Origin: Dactylis glomerata
Taxonomy: Eukaryota > Streptophyta > Magnoliopsida > Poales > Poaceae
NCBI GenBank assembly: GCA_007115705.1
Contig: QXEO01000334.1
Location: 1,211,567-1,275,566 of the forward strand
Direction: 5' to 3'
Length of the DNA: 64,000 nucleotides
Position numbers and translations under genes: made by a program. The notes under the pieces were generated by a model, which was not told the DNA's origin, ran no database searches, and worked only from the letters and a program-made list of their open reading frames with translations. Of the stretch, positions 21,003-32,615 are shown in pieces (within the stretch, counting starts at the first letter, position 1; every line of letters begins with the position of its first letter).

Positions 21003-22032
21003 GTGGGCTCACCGCCATGGGGCGCGGGCCCACCCCTGGCCACGCCGCCCATGTGGTGAGGCCACACTGGCCCACTACTGCAATCGCCCCCTCGCGTATA
21101 TCGTCGTCCCTGAAAACCTAAGTGAGGGGGGCATCAGAGATAGACACCACCGCCTCTGTGGAGTAGAAAACACCGAGAGAGAAAAGCTCTCTGTTAGGCA
21201 GAAATCTGTCAGGGAAATCCCTTCCTGGAGAGGGGAGATCGTCGCCATCGTCATCATCATTGCGCTGGACTTCATCGGGATAATCATCACCATTATCATC
21301 ATCAGCACCTTCATCTCCACCATCACCATGCCATCCCGCTATAACATCTTGGGTTGAATCTTGTCAAATTCTTAGGGGAAACTTTCTCGGTGTTAATTAC
21401 TCTTGTAGTTGATGCTATTGAGTAGAACCGTTGAATTAAGGTTTATGTTCAGATTGTTATTTACCATTATTTCACCTCTGGTCATGATCCATATGATGTC
21501 TTGTGAGTAGTTCCTTTAGTTCTTAAGGACATGGGAGAAGTCGAGATGGGAGCGTAGGATCTCAGAGTTTAAGGTTGTGGTTAGATTTATCTTAATTACT
21601 TTCTTGTATTAGCGGATGCTTGCAGGGGGTATAATAACAAGTGTGTATTAGTCCTAGTAAGGGTAGTACACTAGCACAGGTTCACCCCCACAATACTTAT
21701 CAAACCAATGAAGATTACTTAGCAGCATGAAGCGAAAGCTCTTGATAGAAACTCCCGTGCATCCTCAGGAACGTTTGGTAATCATAAGTTACACAACCGG
21801 CTTGTCCTTTGCTCTAGAAAGGATTGGGCGACTTGCAGCAATTACTATTATTGTCTTTTATTTACTTGTATTTTATTTACTTGCATTACCAAATACCTCT
21901 GAAAACCCATTTGCTAGTATTTACAGTGAATCCTTGATCAAAACCACTTGTCAACACCTTCTGCTCCTCGTTGGGTTCGACACTCTTATTTATCGAAAGT
22001 ACTAGATACACCCCTATACTTGTGGGTCATCA
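21003..22032 (+). repeat. LTR fragment, Gypsy type, cut on the left by B'
   Basis: About 1 kb ending CACCCCTATACTTGTGGGTCATCA-like, a common terminus of Triticeae Gypsy LTRs. A GC-rich promoter-like block (GGGCGCGGGCCCACCCCTGG) starts it. It also contains an imperfect TCA/ATC triplet tract at about 21238-21330. The right end joins the Athila 3' region at 22029-22033. The left end is hidden by B'. It may be a solo LTR inserted in the Athila element. No gene. Confidence 0.62.
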
Positions 22033-23981
22033 AAGAGTTGTCTCAAATAGGTTGATTGGTGTTGGAAAAGAGTAAATTGTTTCATGCTTATAGTGGTGCA
22101 AAAGGGAGCTTGTTTAGACCGTGGCTTAGACTTTAGCATGTCATGCTTGATATAATTTTGATTATATGCTTAGTAGTTATTGTTGTAGCATGACTTGTCT
22201 CAAATGACTGAGATTGCTAAATGTGCCTTTGAAAGAATCATGCGTTGTTTTTATTATATAGAACCATAATATTGTGGTATTCTCCTTTGATGCTTTATTT
22301 GGGTTGACTTGGCGCATGCTTACACCATGTTATGACTATAAACCAGTCGCCTCAAGCCTCTATGATCATTTGGTTTTTGACTTGTGATATCACTTTATGC
22401 TTTAGTTAATAATGTTTTGTCACTATACATGATTATGGCCGTTATTGCCCTCTTAGTTGGTCGCTCCCAGTTTTTTGCTAACCTTCACCTATACTAAGTA
22501 TGAGCTCTACTCGTGCATCCAACTCCCAAAAACCAAAAGTTTGCCAATGTGTCCACTATATCTACCTATTAGCATTTTGCTATTCCAAGTATATTCATCA
22601 TGCTTTTATCTATCTTCCAAATTAAATTTATGTTATGAGAAAATTAGTTAGTAAATCTCTCACAAACTTGATGGCACATTTACTTTCTTGCACTTAATAA
22701 ACTTGACCATTGTGGCTCTCTTATGACAATTATATGCTTGCAAGTTGTAAGTTGGGAGTTAGCTCAGCCATGCTATCATGGGGCATGCTTTCAACATTGC
22801 ACTTATTCCTATTTAGTTGATATCATGATCTTTTGTTTATGGATGCCTAGCTGTGTGAAAGGAGTTGGAAACTTGTAAGCTCATGGAGTTTGCATACGTG
22901 TTAGAGAAACACCTAGGCCACTAATCTAAACCATGCATCATTCATGGTGGAAATTTACATCATAACCATAGTGAGCATTCGATGATGCATCTCGTAATAA
23001 AAAGCTATACCCAATGGTAAATAAAAGAGACATCGAGGTGCTCATTGTCTGTTTGTCTTGTCATTTTGATGTGGGAAAGCTTCCATATCATTGGGCATGA
23101 GGTACCCCGTTGGTGTTCTCAATGATACATGTATGCTTACAATAACAAGAACTTACTTGGGACCTAAGTCGATTAGCATGGTTTAGGTACTTGTATTCAA
23201 GGGATATGAGATTTTCAAATTATGACTTGTCAAGCATATATCTCATAGTTGTACTCGCATTAACCTTAACCACTCAAGATGCCAATGATAGGGGCAATGA
23301 TAGCTCAAAGCTAATAAGTACCATAATTTTTGGAAGGTTTATAAAACTTGCAATCACTGCTTTCCTCTGCAACGTGCCTATCTGTTACTTTTATGTTGAG
23401 TCTTCATCTTCTACCTTTATGCACCGGTTAAGAGAGCATAGTTGTCATTCTGAGTATAATGTGCATAGTCCCAAAATTTATTATTGATTGATTCATGATT
23501 ATGGTATAGCTTGTTCTCAAATTATTTGTATCTAGTCACCCTCTTAAACTTGAAGGTGTCCTATGCATTTATGTTTTGCTACTCCATGAGGGATAAGCTG
23601 TATACCACTTTGCTATGTTTTCTATATGCTCAAAACAAACAAATACCTTTCAATGCATTATTATTCATGATCTTTTGTTTGTGTTATTTTTTCATGTTGT
23701 AACATGGTTGCTAAGTTCTATTGTCAAGATTATATCTTTCATGCCCATGTTTAGAGTACTTTGATCTCAGCATGCAATGCTTTACATCGTTTTGATCAAG
23801 ATTGTATTGGTGCATGTCACCTCAAAATTATTGTTTTGTTATCACTTACCTACTTGAGGACGAGCAGGAGTTAAGCTTGGGGATGCTTGATATTTTTTAT
23901 GCTCCATGCTTGTTTTACACCAATTGCTTTGGGTTTTTTATTACACTTCATGGTGTTTTTATGCATTTTTTGGAACTCACC
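22033..23981 (+). mobile_element. Athila-type 3' noncoding region and start of 3' LTR
   Basis: Long AT-rich sequence collinear with 61475-63305 of the right-hand Athila element and with the reverse of 27636-29130. It ends in the tract AAGCTTGGGGATGCT and an LTR start at 23888 (TGATATTTTTTATGCTCC), which lacks about 20 bases of the normal start (TGATACGTCTC...). The LTR is cut after 94 bases at 23981 by an element-C-type LTR. Only short chance frames are present and no gene. Confidence 0.82.
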
Positions 23982-24124
23982 TGACAAGGGTTAACTCGAC
24001 AAATGTCCTAGATGAAGGACTTAGGATCGAGGGAAGAGGGCGTCAGATGAACTCGAAGGTAAAGATCAGTTAAATAAGGTGTGTATCGAGAATAAGCATG
24101 GTGTTGAACTTGGCTCAATCTCAA
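23982..24124 (-). repeat. Partial LTR of an element-C-type retrotransposon
   Basis: 143 bases that match the terminal part of the LTR at 24125-24459 (TGACAAGGGTTAACTCGACA versus TGACGAGGGTTAACTCGACA) with moderate divergence. A complete LTR then follows directly. This suggests that C inserted into an older relative's LTR. Confidence 0.75.
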
Positions 24125-24459
24125 TGACGAGGGTTAACTCGACAAATGTCCTAGATGAAGGACTTAGGATCGGGGGAAGAGGGCATCGGATGAACTCGAA
24201 GGTAAAGGTTAGTAAAAATATGTATATATCGAAAGTAAACTTGGGTGTTCAACCTGGATTGCTTTCAATCTGCCCTACACCGTCCCCTCCTGGCCCCTTT
24301 ATATAGGTGGCCAGGTCTCGAGGATCGGGTTGGGTCCGATATAGATTACAATATCGACATACGGTAGGAACTCGTATTCGACTATCATTACAATTGGGCC
24401 TAGCTATACGGGCCTTAGGGGTACTCAACTAACGGGCTCTATTAGCTATACCCTTGTCA
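24125..24459 (-). repeat. 3' LTR of element C
   Basis: 335 bases. On the minus strand it begins TGACAAGGGTATAGC and ends GTTAACCCTCGTCA. The adjoining minus-strand tract TCTCAGGGGCTAC (24460-24472) is a polypurine tract, placing the element's body to the right. A TATA-like CCTATATAAAGG lies at about 24296-24307. Confidence 0.85.
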
Positions 24460-24553
24460 GTAGCCCCTGAGATTCTACCAGAATGAATCCTAGTGATTCT
24501 CAAGGTACCCAGTGCGTCCACCAGGATTTTCTTTGCATCTTAGACACGGATAC

Positions 24554-25450
24554 TGTCGGTGTTCTGGATACCGGGGTATCCCGGTCCACCTGCTCCTGGG
24601 CCATGTCATCGGCCCATCTTCAGAATCAGCAATCCAAACTACGGAGAAGACCCTCACGAGGAGGCGCCTCGTGAGGAGAACGACGGAGGAAAACGCTAAG
24701 GACCAGAAGACCTCCTCACGAGCCCCCGCTGGTGAGGAGAGAGAGACCAAGTCCACGCCAGCTCAGCATGTTGGCGTGCAGAGCAAGAAGATGAAGGACG
24801 GAAGACTGTGTACCGCCCATGCTACCCCCGACAGGGAGGAGACCAACTTTCGCTGTGCCTGCCCAAAGCGGCACAGTGGTTGTTGGCCACCCCCCTAAAA
24901 ATAGCGTGGATGGTGCAGGGCGCTAGAGGAGGACGTCAGCCTCCTCCACCCACTCCTGTGGACCGGCGCCACTACCCTACGGAGACCATGTCTACAGAAG
25001 AGTGTAGACTACAGCTGTCCACCCTCCTTGGCCGTGTGTGTGGCAACCCCTTCCCCAAGAAGATAAGGGGAAGGAGGACCTTGGCGCTATAAAAGGAGGG
25101 GAGGCCACCCCTTAGATGGGATCTGATCTTCTGGAGGCTGCTAGCTGGGCATGCAGGTTCTTCAACCTCTGGCCAGCTAGAGCTTTGTAACCAAGACCTT
25201 GTACTCCTCGCGAGGTGTCGCGTTGCAATACAAGAAGGCAGGAAGTAGGGGTTTTACCTCATCACGAGGGCCCTGAACCTGGGTAAAGCTCGGCGTCTCT
25301 CTCTGCAGTGCGTAGTGCGTTCGACCACTCGAGGCTTCCGTCACCGTGCTTCGCGGCGATCCGAGATCTCACACGTTCAGCCCCCTGCGTTCGAATCTTT
25401 GGGTCCGTCGCGTGGTATCCCGTGTTCTTGCGACACGAAATCCATCGACA
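24554..25450 (+). repeat. 5' LTR of element B
   Basis: 897 bases, TGTCGGTGTTCTGGATACCG to CATCGACA. TATA box CTATAAAAGG at 25087-25096. About 1 percent different by eye from 53489-54385 and about 2.6 percent from 54466-55148. Confidence 0.95.
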
Positions 25451-25452
25451 TT

Positions 25453-25472
25453 TGGCGCGCCAGGTAGGGGGC
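25453..25472 (+). other. Primer-binding site of element B
   Basis: TGGCGCGCCAGGTAGGGGGC follows the LTR by two bases. An identical copy follows the LTR at 53489-54385. Confidence 0.8.
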
Positions 25473-25504
25473 TGTGGTGCATTTTCTCCTAGATCTGCTC
25501 CGAC

Positions 25505-26023
25505 ATGGCCGACGCCAATGCAAGGCTCGAGCGTCTTCGCCGTCGCAACGCTGCTCGGGGGCAAACCGAGCCCATCTTCCGTCGTCGTGAAGCTTCGGCC
25601 GAGGAGGAAGAGGACGAAGATCTGGAGTCCTCCTACCTCCCGTCTGGGCGTACGGAGCCTTTGCTCTCCTTCACCGCCACCGCCACTTCTCGCGCTCGTT
25701 CTGGGAGTCAGTTGTCTCCTGCGCAGGCTCTCGCCATGGCGCAGGAGCTGCTGCGCTATCAACCCACCGATGACGGGCATGAGGGGTGGCGCGCTCGAAT
25801 CGCCGAGCTCGTCGCCATCGCCAACGAAGACCCGGCCCAGGGAGGAGCCCAGGGCGCGGGAGACCCAGATCCAGCGGCGGGGCGCCGCGCCCCGGGCGCC
25901 GGAGATGGGAAGGCCAGCAAGGCCAAGAAGGTGGTTTCCCGTGCCGCATCTTCACCGTGCGGGGAGCCCAGCTGTCAAATCATCCAACGCGCTCCGGAAG
26001 ACGCACGCGTCTCCCTCGAGCGC
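25505..26023 (+). pseudogene. Gag N-terminal part of element B (before insertion)
   Basis: 173 codons from MADANARLERLRRRNAARGQ, the same start as in B'. The frame ends at 26023, where a reverse Athila-type element is inserted after duplicating AGCGC. It resumes in phase at 32616. The segment is the acidic N-terminal part of Gag before the capsid block. Confidence 0.92.
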
Positions 26024-27635
26024 TGCTACTGGTTGATGGCGCCAGAAAAGAGGCTGCTGGCGTGGAGCAGTAAGTCCTTGCGCGTGGTGAATAACCAGCC
26101 CGTTGGGAACCCCAAGAGGAAGGTATGATGAGTGTAGCGGCTAGTTTTCCCTCAGTTAAGATACCAAGGTTTATCGATCAGGAGAGGAGAGACAATGACG
26201 ACTGAAGGTGTCGCAGAACCTGCACACACACAAACAAATACTTTGTTCCCAACTTGCGATGAGGTTGTCAATCTCACCGGTTTGCTTGAAACAAAGGTTA
26301 TGAGCGTATCGAGTGGAAAACAATATAGTATGCGAGTAAAATAAACAGTACGAGAAAAGTAAACAGGTGATAGCAATATGATGGAAATAGGACCGGGGTC
26401 CACAGTTCACTAGTGGTGTCTCTCCATAGATAAAATAACACATGCTGGGTAAACAAATTATAGTTGGGCACTTGATAGAATAAAGATAACGTGATATGTC
26501 AAGAAGATCACTATGAGATTTACTCTGGGCATTACAACAAAATACATAGACCGCCATCCAACTGCATCTATGACTAATAATCCACTTGTGGTGAATCAAT
26601 CCGAGAACTCCACAAGTATTAAGTTGCGAACAACAGATAATTGCATTAAGCAAAGTGTGTAATGTAAACAAAGCATATGCCCTTGAGCATATGAATGTTG
26701 TTTTCTCCCTAGTAGCAACAGCACATCTACCACCTTAGAGGTTTCTGTCACTCCCCCAGGTGAAATAGAGACATGAACCCACTATCGAGCATAAATACCC
26801 CCTCTTGGAATCACTAGCAACTACTCGGCCAAGATAGCTACTAACAACAGAGAGCATGCAAGATCATAAACAACATAGAGATAACAAAAGATATAATTCA
26901 GTACAGCAACTTAATCATAAACACCAATATTCATCGGATCCCAACAAACCAAACATGTAGAATTACATAACGGTGATCTCAATCATGTATGGCAGCTCAT
27001 GAGATCTAAACATGAAGCACATGGTGGAGAAGACAACCATCTAGCTACTGCTATGGACCCATAGTCCAAGGTAGACTACTCACTCATCACTCCGGAGGCA
27101 AGCATGGCGATGAAGAAGACCTCCGGTGGCGATTCCCCTCCCCGGCAGGGTGCCAGGAAGAGCTTCTGGACCCTCCCCATCTTCGGGTCGACGGCGACGG
27201 CGTATCGCGATGTGTTCTGGAAATGTGATCGGGTCTTAGGTTTTTCTCGTCGGGGGGTATTTATAGGCGAAGGGGCGATGTCAGAGGAGGGGCCAGGCGG
27301 CCTCACAAGGCGGTGGCGCAGGCCAGGGGCTGGCCGTGCCACCCCTGTGTGTGGGCCCCTGGTCCCTCACCTCCTACTCTCCTTCGGATCTCTGGAAGCT
27401 TCCGGGTAAAATAAGACTTCAGGAACTTGTTTCGTCCAATTCCGAGAATATTTCCTGTGTATCACTTCTGAAACACAAAAACAACAGAAAACAGGAAACT
27501 GGCACTGTGGCACTTCGTTAATAGGTTAGTTCCGGAAAATGCATAAAAATGCCACTAAGTGTAACGAAACAATAGGCAAATGGTGTAAAACAAGCATGGA
27601 GCATCAAAAATTATAGATACGTTTGAGACGTATCA
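26024..27635 (-). repeat. 3' LTR of the nested Athila-type element
   Basis: 1612 bases, TGATACGTCTCAAACGTATC at 27635 reading leftwards to CAACCAGTAGCA at 26024. TATA box TATAAATA on the minus strand at 27258-27265. Confidence 0.93.
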
Positions 27636-30216
27636 AGCATCCCCAAGCTTAACTCCTGCTCGTCCTCGAGTAGGTAAGTGATAACAAAAGAATAATTTTT
27701 GAGGTGACATGCACCTACACAATCTTGATCATATATGCAAGCATTGGTGAGCTGGGATCAATAGAACTTAAAACATGGGCATGAAGATATAATCATGACA
27801 ATAAGAACTTAGCAACCATGTTGTAAACATGCAAATGAACACAAACAAAAGATCATGAAAATGAAACAATGAAAGTCAAACGTGTGTTCAAATCATAAGG
27901 AAAAACATACAAAAGGTTTTCAGCTTGTCCTTCAAAGAGAGCAAAATATAAATGCATAGGACACCTTCAAGTTTAAGTGGGTGACTAGATACAAATAATT
28001 TAAGAACAACTGAAACCAATCATCATGAATCAATCAATGAACTTTGGGACAATGCATATCACACTAATAATGACAACTATGCTCTCTTAATGGTGCATAC
28101 AGAAAGAAGGTGGTGACTCAACATAAAAGTAAAAGAAAGGCCCTTCGCAGAGGGAAGCAGTGATTAAACATGTGCTAGAGGTTTTCATTTGTAAAACAGA
28201 GAGATAAAACTTGATTTTGAGAGGTGGTTATCTTTATCAACGACTGGCAATGGGGTTCTTACTATCTTTCATACAAAAATGAAGCAAGTTTTTGAGAGAG
28301 AGATTGGCACTTTTGTGCACTTTTTATAAAGCTTGGCACTCCTCCCCACCTTTTTCCTTTCACATACCATGGCTAACCGATTCATCGGGTGCCCACCAAC
28401 ATTCACTTTCCATGGAGGAGTGCCTTTTTTCTTTCTTTTTCTCTTTTTTTTCTTTTTGGAATAAGCAATATGGAAGATAGCAAATCCGACCACTACGTCC
28501 CCATGAGCTGAAAACAGTGTCACAAAACGAGAAGTGTTTTGAAGGTTTTTTGAAAGGTAGCACATGAAAATTTTACTTTGGAATGGCTTACAAATACCAT
28601 GCATAGGAATTTATAGTGGACACAATGGCAAACTTGGTTTTTAGGAGTTGGATGCACGAGTAGAGCTCATACTCAGTACAAGGCGAGGGCTAGCAAAAGA
28701 CTGGGAGCGACCAAATAAGAGAGCAATAATGGCCATAATCATGCAAAGCGACAAAGCGACTTTAAAAGAAGCATAAGATGGCATCAAAAGTCAAAAACTA
28801 AATGATCATGAAGGCTATTGGCGACTTTGTAAGAGTCTAACATGTGTGAGCATGCGCCAAGTCAACCCAAATAAAGCATCAAGGAGAAAACCAAAATAAT
28901 GCTTCCATACAATAAAAACAACGCATGATTTTTCAAAGGCTCATTAAGCAATCTCAGTTATTTGAGACAAGTCATGCTATAGCAAAACCACTAAGCATAC
29001 TATCAAAAAGACATCAAGCATGACATGAAAAAGCCTAAGCCGCAGTCTACACAAGCTCCTTCTTGTACCACTATTTTGCACAAAGCTTTTTCTCTTTTCC
29101 AACACCATTTGAAATTTTTAAAGACACCTCTTTTGATGAAAACCAATAAAGATCAGAGGCAAAAATACACCTTGATGAAAATATATGACAAGATCTGAAT
29201 GCAAATCAAGGTGAAAACGAAATCCAAAAGCAGTAGCAGAAAAAGTAGAACACTCGATTTTTAATAAGAGTGAAAACTAGAGCGTTTTTTGCAAATGAAA
29301 ACAAGCAACTTCTCCAAAAGAAATTTGTTGGGGTCCAACCATTTATTGCAGCAAACAAACAACCTAAACCAACTAAGAAAACTAAAACAACTGACGCTCC
29401 AAGAAAAACACATAGTGCATGAAGCAATAAAAATATAGTGTTTTGAAAGGTGACCTGATTTTTGCCGATGAAGAAGGGGTGCCTCGGGGGCATCCCCAAG
29501 CTTTGACGCTTGTACTTCTTGGATATTTCTTGGGGTGATGCATGGGCATCCCCAAGCTTGAGATTTTGTCCATTCTGCAACTCATCTCATCATTCTCCAA
29601 TCCCTACACTTGAAAACTTCCTTCATACAAAACTAAACACAAATCTATTAGCAACATTAGTGCAAGCATAACATATAATCAATCCTCTATTTGCTTCAGG
29701 TTTCAACACAAAACCACCACATATATAGCATATACTACTGTAGCAACCTCCCCAAAAGTTCCATGATCAAAAGAACTCAAAAGAAAGCGATAAAGCGGCA
29801 AACACAAATATTGGCAGAAATCTGTCAAAACTGAACAGCTGACAAAGGTCGAATTTTTGAGGGATTTTCTCTTGCTCAAATCAAAAAGTGTTAAACTAAG
29901 AAAAGTTTGGATATAACCTGGGGCATATGCACAAGAAATCGCAGGTCCAAAAGATATACAGAGAATTTTCACGAAGTTTTACGGTGCAGCACCAAAAACA
30001 GTTTCAGGACAGCAACATCCCCAAATCTTTACCTCACTCAAATTAGAGGCTTCTCTTGGCACAAAAAACGAAATAAACAAGATAAAGAGCGGTCATTACA
30101 GTAGTAATGACTTCCAAGACTCAAATAAAAGAAAAAGTACTGAAAAGAAAACATTGGGTTATCTCCCAAGAGTGCTTTTCTTTAACGCCTTTGAGCTAGG
30201 CGCAGAAAATTGCGAA
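27636..30216 (-). other. Long 3' noncoding region of the nested Athila-type element
   Basis: About 2.6 kb, collinear in reverse with 60372-63305. It ends in the tract AAGCTTGGGGATGCT beside the 3' LTR. Two more copies of CAAGCTTGGGGATGCC-like sequence lie at about 29489-29506 and 29549-29564 (reverse). A T/C-rich low-complexity stretch lies at 28422-28460. No gene recognised. Confidence 0.8.
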
Positions 30217-30812
30217 TCAAGTATTATCAATAGATGAAGCATTAAGATCAACAGAAAAGGTCTTGTCAATAAGGCATTGTATTTCATCCACATAAGTTTT
30301 TGAAGACCCTTTGTGATCATGCTTTGGTACACTATTTTCATCAAAAAGATTTTCAGGACAGATCGAGGCAAAATTATTTTCGAAAGCTTCACTCAATCCC
30401 AAAAGCTTGCAAGGTATAGGTATCTCGGTCTCCTCATCATTAGTATCAATAACCTTTATAGGTGAACCAAGTTTATTAAAATGTTTAAGAACTTTCCTAG
30501 CTTCAACAATGACATCCTTAAATTCTAGGCGCAAAGTTTCCAAGATAAAAGCTTTCTTTTCGGGATCCTCAATTTCATGAAGCTTAAGGAACATATATTG
30601 CATAAAAGAATTAGGACTAGCAAACCTAGTTCCAACATGTCAATTAATATAACAGAAGGAACTTCAATACTAGGAGCAAGCTCAACCCAAGACTTTTCCT
30701 CATCTTCCTCATGCATACTAATGTGATTAAAGAACTCCTCAATGTTACTTTTGCCAATAATCGAACCACTACCTACTGAGAGGTCCTCCAGAACGAACTT
30801 AGGGAACAGCAT
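30217..30812 (-). pseudogene. Unrecognised small ORF replacing gag-pol in the Athila-type element
   Basis: About 198 codons from MLFPKFVLEDLSVGSGSIIG. There is a frame change near 30620-30650, after which the second frame (YMFLKLHEIEDPEKKAFILE) runs to the stop at 30217. The product is acidic and Leu-rich, without Gag zinc knuckle, protease or polymerase motifs. The leader before the ATG and the sequence after the stop match the gag-protease element at 58309-60371, and both frames end with a similar LNASSIDNT / LDASSLDIT tail. I do not recognise its function. It may be a remnant of the autonomous parent or cargo. Confidence 0.55.
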
Positions 30813-30970
30813 GATAAACTAAAGTAAAGAAATAACAACTACCAAGGATTCTAATTTTTTTGGGTTTTTGATAAAAAGCAATGCAGGTAAAATAAATAAA
30901 GTAAAGCAAAACAAATAACAAAGTAAAGAATGTGTGTGCGAAGAACTCCCCTTGCAGAAGTCTTCTCTTC

Positions 30971-30989
30971 CTCCCCGGCAACGGCGCCA
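30971..30989 (-). other. Primer-binding site, Athila type
   Basis: The minus strand reads TGGCGCCGTTGCCGGGGAG, eleven bases from the LTR end. This is the primer site common to Athila-clade plant elements, usually assigned to tRNA-Asp. Confidence 0.88.
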
Positions 30990-30999
30990 GAAAAGAAGC

Positions 31000-32610
31000 T
31001 GCTACTGGTTGATGGCGCCAGAAAAGAGGCTACTGGCGTGGAGCAGTAAGTCCTTGTGCATGGTGAATAACCAGCCCGTTGGGAACCCCAAGAGGAAGGT
31101 ATGATGAGTGTAGCGGCTAGTTTTCCCTCAGTTAAGATACCAAGGTTTATCGATCAGGAGAGGAGAGACAATGACGACTGAAGGTGTCGCAGAACCTGCA
31201 CACACACAAACAAATACTTTGTTCCCAACTTGCGATGAGGTTGTCAATCTCACCGGTTTGCTTGAAACAAAGGTTATGAGCGTATCGAGTGGAAAACAAT
31301 ATAGTATGCGAGTAAAATAAATAGTACGAGAAAAGTAAATAGGTGATAGCAATATGATGTAAATAGGACCGGGGTCCACAGTTCACTAGTGGTGTCTCTC
31401 CATAGATAAAATAACACATGCTGGGTAAACAAATTACAGTTGGGCAATTGATAGAATAAAGATAACGTGATATGTCAAGAAGATCACTATGAGATTTACT
31501 CTGGGCATTACAACAAAATACATAGACCGCCATCCAACTGCATCTATGACTAATAATCCACTTGTGGTGAATCAATCCGAGAACTCCACAAGTATTAAGT
31601 TGCGAACAACAGATAATTGCATTAAGCAAAGTGTGTAATGTAAACAAAGCATATGCCCTTGAGCATATGAATGTTGTTTTCTCCCTAGTAGCAACAGCAC
31701 ATCTACCACCTTAGAGGTTTCTGTCACTCCCCCAAGTGAAATAGAGACATGAACCCACTATCGAGCATAAATACCCCCTCTTGGAGTCACTAGCAACTAC
31801 TCGGCCAAGATAGCTACTAACAACGGAGAGCATGCAAGATCATAAACAACATAGAGATAACAAAAGATATAATTCAGTACAGCAACTTAATCATAAACAC
31901 CAATATTCATCGGATCCCAACAAACCAAACATGTAGAATTACATAACGGTGATCTCAATCATGTATGGCAGCTCATGAGATCTAAACATGAAGCACATGG
32001 TGGAGAAGACAACCATCTAGCTACTGCTATGGACCCATAGTCCAAGGTAGACTACTCACTCATCGCTCCGGAGGCAAGCATGGCGATGAAGAAGACCTTC
32101 GGTGGCGATTCCCCTCTCCGGTAGGGTGCCGGGAAGAGCTTCTGGACCCTCCCGATCTTCGGGTCGATGGCGGCGGCATATCGCGATGTGTTCTGGAAAT
32201 CTGATCGGGCTTAGGTTTTTCTCGTCGGGGGGTATTTATAGGCGAAGGGGCGATGTCAGAGGAGGGGCTAGGCGGCCTCACAAGGCGGTGGCGCGGGCCA
32301 GGGGCTGGCCACGCCACCCCTGTGTGTGGGCCCCTGGTCCCTCACCTCGTACTCTCATTCGGATCTCTGGAAGCTTCCAGGTAAAATAAGACTTCAGGAA
32401 CTTGTTTCGTCCAATTCCGAGAAAATTTCCTGTGTATCACTTCTGAAACACAAAAATAGCAGAAAACAGGAAACTGGCACTGTGGCACTTCGTTAATAGG
32501 TTAGTTCCGGAAAATGCATAAAAATGCCACTAAGTGTAACGAAACAATAGGCAAATGGTGTAAAACAAGCATGGAGCATCAAAAATTATAGATACATTTG
32601 AGACGTATCA
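31000..32610 (-). repeat. 5' LTR of the nested Athila-type element
   Basis: 1611 bases, matching 26024-27635. Minus-strand TATA box TATAAATA near 32233-32240. Its 3' end contains a GGCGCCAGAAAAGAGGC block that repeats the adjoining leader/primer-site sequence 31 bases away. Confidence 0.93.
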
Positions 32611-32615
32611 AGCGC

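Larger units (their letters stand above)
26024..32610 (-). mobile_element. Non-autonomous Athila-type element in B's gag
   Basis: Complete reverse element: 5' LTR 31000-32610, primer site 30971-30989, a short unusual ORF (30217-30812), a long 3' noncoding region and 3' LTR 26024-27635. AGCGC flanks both ends (26019-26023 and 32611-32615). It shares LTR, leader and 3' region with the element at 56428 but has no gag or pol. It must use proteins of autonomous relatives. By eye the LTRs differ by roughly 1.5-2 percent. Confidence 0.94.

Noticed and set aside
21238..21330. TCA/ATC triplet tract as a possible microsatellite or coding repeat.
   Set aside because: Imperfect, short and inside an LTR fragment. 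No frame of interest runs through it.
24554..25450. Assigning named families (for example Laura, Lila, Romani, Sabrina or WHAM) to the Gypsy elements.
   Set aside because: I can place clades from protein motifs and primer sites, but not family names without a repeat-library comparison.
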